NCBI GenBank assembly: GCA_016932695.1
Contig: JAFGCH010000119.1
Location: 1-36,331 of the forward strand
Source of the DNA: Acidimicrobiia bacterium
GTDB lineage: Bacteria > Actinomycetota > Acidimicrobiia > Spongiisociales > UBA11373
DNA: 36,331 nucleotides
Reading direction: 5' to 3'
This document shows, piece after piece, positions 23,333 through 30,672 of the stretch (positions are counted from its first letter, which is position 1; every line of letters begins with the position of its first letter). The position numbers and the translations under genes are program-made. The notes under the pieces were generated by a model that was given only the letters and a program-made list of their open reading frames with translations, was not told where the DNA came from and searched no databases.

Positions 23333-23617
23333 TCACCACAGGCAGTGTTCGCATCGTCCCGGGGCCTCGAGCGCCCGCGGGAGCGTATGCCGGATTGGCT
23401 GCGGGCGGTCGATCGCCGGCACGGCGACGCCCGCCAGCCGGGCACCGAAGCTGATGAGGGCGCGGCCCGCAGCCCTGCGTACGGAACCCACCCACTGGTC
23501 GTGCCCCGTTCCGTCCCGCCCTGTCGCGGCTCGAGACGCCAGGCGCCGGGCGTCCGCCTCCTGCAAGCGGCTTCGGTACGTGTCCCTCGCCAGATCCTCG
23601 ATGAGCAGAGAGTTCAT
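23333..23617 (-). CDS. Small uncharacterised protein
   Basis: A 94-residue basic protein. It begins MNSLLIEDLARDTYRSRLQE, an amphipathic helix of a type often seen at the start of short actinobacterial proteins, followed by an alanine/arginine-rich middle containing ALISFGARLAG, and ends with a Cys pair CEHC. No signal peptide or domain recognised. ATG 23617 has AGGAGG eight bases upstream, good evidence that it is translated. Upstream lies a 301-bp stretch without genes that could be its leader. Function unknown. Confidence 0.6.
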   Translation of the reverse strand: MNSLLIEDLARDTYRSRLQEADARRLASRAATGRDGTGHDQWVGSVRRAAGRALISFGARLAGVAVPAIDRPQPIRHTLPRALEAPGRCEHCLW

Positions 23618-23918
23618 AGCCTCGACCTCCTCGTGCCGTCGTGTTCCACGCCAACGGCGAGCTGATGGGTTTCAGGCGTCAAGAGAACACGGGAACGACA
23701 CAGTCCGCGGATACCGGCCCGGTCTCCCGTACGAAAGGAGGTTGGAGCCGTCTCGCCATCCACGCCGGTGGCGCCTCCGACCGAAGGAGTGGTCCTCCTT
23801 CCTGGCCTCGCCGGCGTTGCTCTGGTGGATTCCGGCCGGGGGCACGACCCGAAGAACGTAGGCAAAGGAAAAGCACTACGGGAAGGGGGTTTTTCGCGCG
23901 CCGCACATCCGGCATCGG
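23618..23918. other. 301-bp gene-free region with small dyads
   Basis: Between the stop of dnaE2 (23919) and the start of the small gene (23617), both on the minus strand. Frames here are short and not coding-like. It contains short inverted repeats: ACCGG-c-CCGGT at 23713-23723, and AAGGAG-n5-CTCCTT at about 23784-23800. I do not match it to a known riboswitch or small RNA family. It may hold the dnaE2 terminator and the promoter or leader of the small gene. Confidence 0.4.
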
Positions 23919-26900
23919 TTACCTCCCCCAGTACGCCCAGTTGCGCGCACGCACGTGGCGCACCTCCTCGGGCCAAGGGTGGAAGCGGCGAACCACCAGG
24001 TTGGTGACCCCGTCGCGGTGCTCTACCACCCCCTCGAGCACCACCCCCACCGAGCGGCGGGCCACCTCGCGATTGGCCTCCCACACCCCAGGGAGCACCA
24101 CCGCGTTCAATAGGCCGGTCTCATCCTCGAGGTTCAAGAAGATCACCCCCTTGGCCGTCATGGGGCGCTGGCGGTGGGTGATCAGGCCGCCCACCGCCAG
24201 CCGCCGCCCGTGCCGGCCGCCCAGCACCTCGGCGACGGTGAGGGCGCCGCGAGCGGTGAGCCACTCGCGGAGGAAGGACACGGGGTGGCGCACCGAGATC
24301 CCGGTGGCCCACAGGTCGGCGCGGGCCTCCTCTGCCACCGTCATGGGCGCCAGGCGGGGCGCTTCGGCCCCCTCGGCCAGAGGAAGGCGGTCCGGGCCCA
24401 TGCCGGCCAGGGCCCCCGCCGCCCACAGGCCCTCGCGTCGCTCCACCCCCAGGCTCGCCAGAGCCCCGGCAGCGGCCAGCCCCTCCAACCCCTCCACCTT
24501 CAAGCCGGTGCGCTGCGCCAGATCGACCACCCCGATGAACGGCCCGCCCACCAGGCGGGCCCCCTCGACACGGGTGATCTCCACATCGCCCAGTTCCCGC
24601 ACGTAGCGCAGCCCCAGGCGCACCGCCGTGGCCAGGCGCACCGGATCGTCGCGCAGGCCCCGCCCCCGGCGCCAGGTGAGCCCGGCCACGGTGACCGAGT
24701 CGTCCTCAGCGGCGGGCCAGGGGACGACGGTGCAGTCGAAGGCCGACTCGTTCACGTCGGGAGGCAGCACCACCACCCCGTGGCGCCGGGCGTCAGCCAC
24801 CAGCGAGTTCGGGGAGTAGAAGCCCATGGGCTGGGCATTGAGCAGGCCGGCCAGGTACTCGGCGGGCCAATGCGCCCGCAGCCAGGCCGACATGTAGACG
24901 ATGTAGGCGAAGGACACCGAGTGGCTCTCGGGGAAGCCGAAGGAAGCAAACCCCTGCAGCTTCTCCCAGATCTCGTCGGCGGCCTTCCCGGTGATCCCCC
25001 GGCCCGCCATGCCGGCGTAGGTCTCGGCCCGCAGCTTGGCCATCTCCTCGTCGGAGCGCTTGTGGGTCATCGCCTGACGCAAGCGGTCGGACTGCCCGGG
25101 GGTGTAGCCGGCGCAGACCCGGGCCAGTTCCATCAGTTGCTCCTGGAAGACCGGCACCCCCAGGGTCTTGGCCAGGATCGGCTCGGCCGCCGGATGGGGG
25201 TAGCGCACCTCCTCCTCGCCGTTGCGCCGGCGTAGGAAGGGGTGCACCGAATGGCCCTGGATGGGGCCGGGGCGGATGAGGGCCACCTCGATGGCCAGGT
25301 CGTAGAAAGTCTTCGGCTTCATGCGGGGCAGGGTGGCCATCTGCGCCCGCGACTCCACCTGGAAGACCCCTACCGTGTCGGCCCGGGTGAGCATCTGGTA
25401 GATAGCCGGCTCCTGGGGGATGGCGGCCAGGTCGAGGCGCACCCCGTGCACCTCCTCGACGGTGTCCACCGCCAGGTGCAGGGCGTTGAGCATCCCCAGG
25501 CCCAGCAGGTCGAACTTGACGATGCCCATGGAGGCGCAGTCGTCCTTGTCCCACTGCAGCACCGAGCGGTCCTCCATGCGCCCCCACTCCAGGGGGACCA
25601 CCTCCCAGAGCGGGCGGTCGGCGATCACCATGCCGCCGGAGTGGATGCCCAGATGCCGGGGGAAGCCGTCGAGGCGGCGGCAGGCGTCGAGGATGAGGCG
25701 GCCGCTGAGGCCGGCCGGCAGGTCCACGAACTCGGGGATGGCCTCGGGCCGGCGGGTGTCGAGGTACTTGGTCAGCCCGTTCACCTGCGCCTGGGTCAAG
25801 CCGAAGGCCTTGCCCACGTCCTGGAGCACGGAACGGGCCCGGTAGGTGATCACGTTGGCCACCATGGCCGCCCGCTCCCGCCCGTAGCGCTGGTAGCAGT
25901 ACTGGATGACCTCCTCGCGCCGCTCCGCCTCGAAGTCCACGTCGATGTCGGGGGGCCTGCCCCGCTCCGCCGAGAGGAACCTCTCGAAGGGCAGGCCGAG
26001 GCGGATGGGATCGACGCGAGTGACCCCCAGGCAGCGGCACACCGCCGAGTCGGCGCCCGACCCCCGGATCTGGCAGTAGATGCCCTGCTCCCGGGCGAAG
26101 CGGACGATGTCCCACACCACCAGGAAGTAGCCGGGGAAGCCCAGGTCGCCGATCACCCCCAGTTCGTGCTCCAGGCGGGCCCGGGCAACCGGGTCGACGG
26201 CCCCCGGCCCCTCGCCCGGGTACACCTCCCGAGCGCCTTCCAAGACCAGGTGGCGCAGGTAGTCCATCTCATCGCGGAAAGCGCCCGGCATGGGGAAATC
26301 GGGGAGGCGGGGAGCCACCAGGCGCAAGTCGAAGGCCAGGGCCTCCCCCAGGTCGGCGGCTCGGGCCACCGCCCCCGGATAGCGGGCCAGGCGACGGGCC
26401 ATCTCCTCGGGCGCCTTCAGATAGCGCTCGTCGGTGGCGGGCCAGAAGCCGTGGCCCTCCTCCAGGGAACGGCGGCCCCCGACGGCGGCGAGCACCTCGG
26501 CCAGGTCGGCCTGGGAGCGGTCGTGGTAGTGCACGTTGTTGGTGGCCACCACGGGCAGGCGCAGGCGGGCGGCCACCTCGGCCAGCAGGTCGTTGCGCGG
26601 GTCGTCCTCCGGCATACCGTGGTGCCATATCTCCACGAAGAGGCGCGCCGGAAACACCTCACGCAAACGGGCGGCGGCCCGCATCGCCCCCTCCAGGTCG
26701 CCCTCCTGGGCCGCTCGGGGCACCGCCCCCTGCCGGCACCCGGTAAGCGCTACCAAGCGCCCGGCGGCCGACGCCTCCGACAGGTCTTCCCAGGAGTAGA
26801 CCGGGCGGTCCTTCTCCCCCCGGAACTGGGCCCGGGTGACCAGGCCGCTCAGGGCGGCGTAGCCCGCCGGGTCGGGAGCGAGCAGCACCAGATGGTCGGT

Positions 26901-27332
26901 GGCACACCGACGAGTCGGCTTGGCCCCGTGCATACGGTGAGTACGGCCGCGGGGTCTCTCTAGTGCCTCCCCCGCGGACGCGGGGGAGGCGCGGCCGGCG
27001 GAGCCGGCCGCGGAGGGGGCAAGACCGCGCCCCGCCTCCGTCGCGCCTTTGCCCTCCCCCCAACCCTCTCCCGGCGAAGCCGGGAGAGGGCGCGAGGCCT
27101 CCCTCCCCTCCCCCTCTAGCGGCATCCCCACCTCCGTCCCGTACACCGTTTTCAACCCCGTCTCCGCGGCGGCCAGGCGGAAGCGCGGCGCGCCGTAGAA
27201 ACCGTGGTGGTCGGTCAGGGCCAAGCCGGTGTATCCCAGTTCCGCCGCCCGCTGCACCAAGTCACCGGGAGACGATGCCCCGTCGAGGAAGGAGAAGTTG
27301 CTGTGGCAGTGCAACTCGGCGTAGCGGGCCAT
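23919..27332 (-). CDS. dnaE2: Error-prone DNA polymerase III alpha subunit DnaE2
   Basis: A 1137-residue C-family DNA polymerase. The N-terminal PHP domain opens HCHSNFSFLDGASSP with LTDHHGFYGAPRF; the polymerase core has RGSGADSAVC (423-432) and the catalytic PDIDVDF (461-467), then WDKDDCASMGIVKFDLLGLG and GFPESHSVSFAYIVYMSAW; a C-terminal OB-fold (GLITHRQRPMTAKGVIFLNL) follows. Sequence and length match DnaE2, the SOS mutasome polymerase working with ImuA/ImuB, not replicative DnaE1. No imuA/imuB in the window. A perfect LexA box lies 19 bp upstream, so DNA-damage induction is expected. Residues 72-124 contain a 52-residue low-complexity insertion encoded by a hairpin-rich repeat; without it the protein is 1085 residues, the usual length. 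Confidence 0.93.
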   Translation of the reverse strand: MARYAELHCHSNFSFLDGASSPGDLVQRAAELGYTGLALTDHHGFYGAPRFRLAAAETGLKTVYGTEVGMPLEGEGREASRPLPASPGEGWGEGKGATEAGRGLAPSAAGSAGRASPASAGEALERPRGRTHRMHGAKPTRRCATDHLVLLAPDPAGYAALSGLVTRAQFRGEKDRPVYSWEDLSEASAAGRLVALTGCRQGAVPRAAQEGDLEGAMRAAARLREVFPARLFVEIWHHGMPEDDPRNDLLAEVAARLRLPVVATNNVHYHDRSQADLAEVLAAVGGRRSLEEGHGFWPATDERYLKAPEEMARRLARYPGAVARAADLGEALAFDLRLVAPRLPDFPMPGAFRDEMDYLRHLVLEGAREVYPGEGPGAVDPVARARLEHELGVIGDLGFPGYFLVVWDIVRFAREQGIYCQIRGSGADSAVCRCLGVTRVDPIRLGLPFERFLSAERGRPPDIDVDFEAERREEVIQYCYQRYGRERAAMVANVITYRARSVLQDVGKAFGLTQAQVNGLTKYLDTRRPEAIPEFVDLPAGLSGRLILDACRRLDGFPRHLGIHSGGMVIADRPLWEVVPLEWGRMEDRSVLQWDKDDCASMGIVKFDLLGLGMLNALHLAVDTVEEVHGVRLDLAAIPQEPAIYQMLTRADTVGVFQVESRAQMATLPRMKPKTFYDLAIEVALIRPGPIQGHSVHPFLRRRNGEEEVRYPHPAAEPILAKTLGVPVFQEQLMELARVCAGYTPGQSDRLRQAMTHKRSDEEMAKLRAETYAGMAGRGITGKAADEIWEKLQGFASFGFPESHSVSFAYIVYMSAWLRAHWPAEYLAGLLNAQPMGFYSPNSLVADARRHGVVVLPPDVNESAFDCTVVPWPAAEDDSVTVAGLTWRRGRGLRDDPVRLATAVRLGLRYVRELGDVEITRVEGARLVGGPFIGVVDLAQRTGLKVEGLEGLAAAGALASLGVERREGLWAAGALAGMGPDRLPLAEGAEAPRLAPMTVAEEARADLWATGISVRHPVSFLREWLTARGALTVAEVLGGRHGRRLAVGGLITHRQRPMTAKGVIFLNLEDETGLLNAVVLPGVWEANREVARRSVGVVLEGVVEHRDGVTNLVVRRFHPWPEEVRHVRARNWAYWGR
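26958..27119. mobile_element. 156-bp hairpin-rich palindromic element inserted in frame within dnaE2
   Basis: Three perfect hairpins: 26966-26989 (10-bp stem, GGAC loop), 26990-27012 (10-bp stem, GGA loop), and 27064-27090 (12-bp stem CCCTCTCCCGGC, GAA loop). The block is bracketed by direct repeats CTCTAG at 26958-26963 and 27114-27119, exactly 156 bp (52 codons) apart, which looks like a target-site duplication. Excising one unit joins the flanking DnaE2 codons in frame at a shared Leu-Glu. There are no terminal inverted repeats or transposase, so it would be non-autonomous. It resembles in concept the Rickettsia palindromic elements that insert within genes, but not necessarily in sequence. 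Confidence 0.65.
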
Positions 27333-27350
27333 GGGGGCCTATCAGCATAA

Positions 27351-27366
27351 TCGAACATGTGTTCGA
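27351..27366. promoter_or_regulatory. LexA (SOS) box upstream of dnaE2
   Basis: TCGAACATGTGTTCGA matches the Gram-positive/actinobacterial SOS box TCGAAC-n4-GTTCGA without mismatch. It lies 19 bp upstream of the dnaE2 ATG (27332) and 49 bp upstream of the divergent MFS start (27415). dnaE2 is a classical LexA target in actinobacteria, so this is the expected repressor site; effect on the MFS gene is uncertain. Confidence 0.92.
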
Positions 27367-27400
27367 TCGCTGCCCCGAGATCAGCCCCCCACGGCCGCAG

Positions 27401-27406
27401 TAGCGT
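27401..27406 (+). promoter_or_regulatory. TAGCGT -10-like box of the MFS gene
   Basis: TAGCGT sits 8 nt before ATG 27415 and there is no ribosome binding site, consistent with a leaderless or near-leaderless transcript. No good -35 is visible, so this is a weak call on its own. Confidence 0.4.
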
Positions 27407-27414
27407 GCGGCGTC

Positions 27415-28773
27415 ATGGTTCACCCGGAGCCGACCTCCACCCCCGCCAAAGGCCTGGCCACCTTCCTGGTGGTCTGGGCCGGGCAGTTGGTGTCGGTCAC
27501 CGGCACCACCCTCACCGGGTTCGGCTTACAGATCTGGATCTACCTGGAGACCGGTTCGGTTACCCGCCTCGCCCTGGTCAGCCTGGCCTACGCCCTCCCC
27601 GCGGTCATCCTCTCCCCCTTCGCCGGGGTGCTGGCCGATCGCATCGACCGCCGCCTGGCCATGCTCGGCGCCGACGTCCTGGCCGGGATCTCCACCCTGG
27701 CCATCGCCGTCCTCTACTTCACCGGGTCGCTGCAGTTGTGGCACATCTACGCCCTGAGCGGCCTCGGGGCGATCGGTAATGCCCTCCAGGTGCCGGCCTG
27801 GATGGCGTCGATCCCGCTGCTCGTGCCTAAAAAGCACCTGGGCCGGGCCAACGGCCTGGTGATGACCGCCGAAGCGGTGTCCATCGTGGTGTCCCCGGCG
27901 GCGGCCGGCGCCCTGCTGGCCACCCTCGGCCTGGGAGCGGTGCTGCTGGCCGATGTCGCCACCTTTGTCGTGGCCGTGGCCACCCTGGCCCTGGTGCGCT
28001 TCCCCCGCCCCGAGCCGACACCCGCCCAGCAAGTTCCCTCGGTCCGGCGCGAGATGGCGGAGGGCCTCCGCTACCTGCGGGAGCGCCACGGGTTGCTCGG
28101 CCTGTTACTCATCTACGCCGGGGTCAACTTCGTCCTGGCCTTCACCAACGTGCTGGTCATCCCCCTGGTGGTCTCCTTTTCCTCCGAGGCCGCCGCCGGC
28201 GGCGTGCTCTCCGCGGCCGGCTTCGGCATGCTGGCGGGGAGCCTGGCGGTCAGCGCCTGGGGAGGCCCCCGGCATCGCCGCATCGCCTGGGTCATGGGAG
28301 GCATCGCCACGGGCGGCCTGGCGGTGGTCGTCGTGGGCCTGCGCCCGTCTCTGCTGCTGATCACCGGCGGCTACGTGGTCCTCTCCCTGTTGCTGCCGGT
28401 GGTCAACACCGCCAGCCAGGTGGTGTGGCAGCTGAAGGTGCCGCCCGCCCTACAGGGCCGGGTCTACTCGCTGCGCCGCATGCTGTCCCAGGTGGCCTCC
28501 CCCCTGGCGATCGTCCTGACGGGGCCCCTGGCCGACCGGGTGTTCGAGCCGCTGCTGGCGGAAGGGGGTGGCCTGGCCCGATCGCTCGGGAAGATCGTCG
28601 GAACCGGGACGGGGAGAGGCATCGCTTTCATGTTCGTGCTGGCCGGCCTGGGCACCTCCCTCATGGCCGCGATCGGCTGGATGCACCCGCGCGTCCGCCG
28701 CATCGAGATCGAGATACCCGACCAGATCCCCGACGCCCCGCCTGCGGTGGGAATCGAGACCGCTGCCTCCTAG
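27415..28773 (+). CDS. MFS transporter (MFS_3 / drug-exporter type)
   Basis: A 452-residue inner-membrane protein with about twelve transmembrane helices. The loop 2-3 motif A is FAGVLADRIDRRLAML, typical of MFS drug/macrolide-efflux (MFS_3/MefA-like) proteins; a second-half loop RGVYSL-like segment appears as LQGRVYSLRRML. Probably a proton-coupled exporter; substrate unknown. ATG 27415 is chosen because the first helix begins soon after it; sequence upstream in frame contains the SOS box and is non-coding. Divergent from dnaE2 and convergent with the dehydratase gene, the stop codons overlapping by three bases (28771-28772 shared). A role in SOS-linked drug resistance is only a context guess. 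Confidence 0.88.
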   Translation: MVHPEPTSTPAKGLATFLVVWAGQLVSVTGTTLTGFGLQIWIYLETGSVTRLALVSLAYALPAVILSPFAGVLADRIDRRLAMLGADVLAGISTLAIAVLYFTGSLQLWHIYALSGLGAIGNALQVPAWMASIPLLVPKKHLGRANGLVMTAEAVSIVVSPAAAGALLATLGLGAVLLADVATFVVAVATLALVRFPRPEPTPAQQVPSVRREMAEGLRYLRERHGLLGLLLIYAGVNFVLAFTNVLVIPLVVSFSSEAAAGGVLSAAGFGMLAGSLAVSAWGGPRHRRIAWVMGGIATGGLAVVVVGLRPSLLLITGGYVVLSLLLPVVNTASQVVWQLKVPPALQGRVYSLRRMLSQVASPLAIVLTGPLADRVFEPLLAEGGGLARSLGKIVGTGTGRGIAFMFVLAGLGTSLMAAIGWMHPRVRRIEIEIPDQIPDAPPAVGIETAAS

Positions 28774-29726
28774 ACCCCGAAGCGCTCCCGCCAGGCGGCC
28801 ACGTCGGCCAGCGTGACGTTGCCTCCGCAGAGGACCAGCACGGTGTGCTCCCCCAGCCGCTCCCGCACCGCCTCGGCTGCGGCCAGAGTGCAGGAGGCGG
28901 CCGGTTCGGTGAGCACCTTGGCTCGCTCCAGCAGCAGCACGAGCGCCGCCACCGCCGCGGCGTCGGGGACCACCACCACGTCTTCCAGCCACTCCCGGGC
29001 CGCCGCCAGGGTCCCGGGCGACACCCAGGGCGCCGCCAGCGTCTTGGCGATGGACGCCGGCTGTATCTCCACCGGGCGGCCGGCGTCGAGCGCCAGGCGC
29101 ATGGCGTGACAGCCCAGGGTCTCCACCCCCCACACCCGAGCCTCCGGCAGCAGCCCCTTCACCGCCGCAGCGACTCCCGCCATGAGACCCCCACCTCCGA
29201 TGCTGACGAAGAGGTCGGTCAGGTCGGGAGCGTCCTCCACCACCTCGAGGCCCAACGTGCCGTTGCCGGCCATCATCCAAGGGTCGTCGAAGGGATGCAG
29301 GGCGGGTCGGCCCGCGCGCTGATAGGCCTCGGCACGGGAGAAGGCCTCGGCGATCGAAGGGACCAGCTCCACTTCGGCCCCGTAGCCCCGGGTGGCCGCC
29401 ACGTAGTGCGGCGGCGTGCCTTCCGGCATCAGGATCAGCACCGGTACCCCCAGTTCCTTGCCGGCATAGCCCAGGCCCTGGGCGAAGTTGCCCCCGCTGA
29501 CTCCCACCACCCCGTGCCGGCGCTGCTCCGGCGACAGGTGGAGCAGTTCGTTGAAGGCCCCGCGGGGCTTGAAGGACCCCGTCTTCTGGAACACTTCCAG
29601 CTTCAAGGAAACCCGGGTGCCTAGCCGCTCCGACAGGCTATGGCTGGTCACCAGGGGGGTACGGTGGACGCGGGGCGCCACCAGCGGGACGGCGGCCCGC
29701 ACCTCGGCTATACCGACGGGCAGCAT
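28770..29726 (-). CDS. PLP-dependent threonine/serine dehydratase-like enzyme
   Basis: A 318-residue fold-type II PLP enzyme. The cofactor lysine is Lys53 in KTGSFKPRGA, the phosphate-binding loop is SIGGGGLMAG, and the asparagine loop reads VSGGNFAQG where threonine dehydratases usually have SSGNH. It lacks the C-terminal ACT domain of biosynthetic IlvA, so it is a short catabolic-type enzyme: threonine/serine ammonia-lyase, hydroxyaspartate ammonia-lyase or a serine racemase-like activity. ATG 29726 is preceded by AGGGTGGGG. Its 3' end overlaps the convergent MFS gene by four bases. Confidence 0.87.
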   Translation of the reverse strand: MLPVGIAEVRAAVPLVAPRVHRTPLVTSHSLSERLGTRVSLKLEVFQKTGSFKPRGAFNELLHLSPEQRRHGVVGVSGGNFAQGLGYAGKELGVPVLILMPEGTPPHYVAATRGYGAEVELVPSIAEAFSRAEAYQRAGRPALHPFDDPWMMAGNGTLGLEVVEDAPDLTDLFVSIGGGGLMAGVAAAVKGLLPEARVWGVETLGCHAMRLALDAGRPVEIQPASIAKTLAAPWVSPGTLAAAREWLEDVVVVPDAAAVAALVLLLERAKVLTEPAASCTLAAAEAVRERLGEHTVLVLCGGNVTLADVAAWRERFGV

Positions 29727-29765
29727 GGCCCCACCCTACCGCCTTGCCCCGCCGGGCCTGGCAAG

Positions 29766-30650
29766 ATGGGGGTGATGCGCCACGCCTTCGTCTGCGGCTA
29801 CTCGCGCTCGGGCACCACCCTGCTCGCCACCATCCTCGACTCCCATCCGGCGATCTCGATGGGGTACGAACTGGTCCCCGCCGGCCTGCCCCCGTTGGAC
29901 GACGCCGCAGCGCACTTGCGGCGGGCGATGGCGGAGGATCCCGCCGACCCGGCCGAGGTACTGCGGCGCGAGCCGGCCACCGCCGACCTCGGGCTGTTCG
30001 TCATCCACGCCGGCTGGGCCCTGGTGGGACCCGCGGAGCTGGCCGGGCTGCTGGAGCACGAGGCGGCCGCCGGCCGGGCCGATGCTGCCGGCGCCCGGCG
30101 GGCGGCCCGTCTGGCCATGGCGGTGGTGGAGCGTAAGCGTGAGAAGGAAAGCGCCACCCTCGCCGGCTTCAAGGTGCAAACCTCCCGCTTCGGCCTGTAC
30201 CGGCGCCTGTTCCCCGACGGCGCCTTTTTCTGCATCGTGCGCGACCCGCGCGATGTGCTGGCCTCCCAGCAGGGCCGCGGCTTCAAGCGTTCGGCGGAAC
30301 GTATCGCCACCCACTGGCGGGACTACTACGAGCGCTTCCGCCGCTTCTCCCTCCTCCATCCGCGCCGCTCCCTAGTGGTGCGCTACGAGGACCTCGTGGC
30401 CGACCCGGAGCCGCAGTACGCCCGCATCTTCGGCCTTCTCCGCCTCGACTATGGGGACGAAGTGCGCCGCTACTGGGACTCCAAGGCCAGCGTGCACCAC
30501 ACCCGGCACAACAACGCCCCGGCGGTGGGGCGGCAGCTGTTCACCAGCAGCCTGGGCCGCTGGCGCGAGGACCTGCAGCCCGCCGACCTCGCCACGGTAG
30601 AGCGGGCGTGCCGCCGTGCCATGGAGCGCTTCGGCTACCCCCCAGCCTGA
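29766..30650 (+). CDS. Sulfotransferase family protein
   Basis: A 294-residue PAPS-dependent sulfotransferase-like protein. The 5'-phosphosulfate loop is FVCGYSRSGTTLLATIL near the N terminus and the 3'-phosphate site is IVRDPRDVLASQQ about 150 residues later, followed by the late RYEDLVADPEPQ that is typical of this family. It would transfer sulfate from PAPS to a carbohydrate, lipid or similar acceptor in the cytoplasm; acceptor unknown. Start uncertain between ATG 29766 and ATG 29775; the frame upstream is antisense to the dehydratase and not convincing. Convergent with the propeller gene. The nearby amino-sugar genes make a glycan acceptor plausible. Confidence 0.86.
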   Translation: MGVMRHAFVCGYSRSGTTLLATILDSHPAISMGYELVPAGLPPLDDAAAHLRRAMAEDPADPAEVLRREPATADLGLFVIHAGWALVGPAELAGLLEHEAAAGRADAAGARRAARLAMAVVERKREKESATLAGFKVQTSRFGLYRRLFPDGAFFCIVRDPRDVLASQQGRGFKRSAERIATHWRDYYERFRRFSLLHPRRSLVVRYEDLVADPEPQYARIFGLLRLDYGDEVRRYWDSKASVHHTRHNNAPAVGRQLFTSSLGRWREDLQPADLATVERACRRAMERFGYPPA

Positions 30651-30672
30651 GCCCCATCCCGGCGACCAGCCG

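Noticed and set aside
23700-23918. Possible riboswitch (ZTP, c-di-AMP or similar) in the gene-free region
   Set aside because: A GGGTCGTG-like segment is present on the minus strand but the required partner motifs are missing, so no class can be supported.
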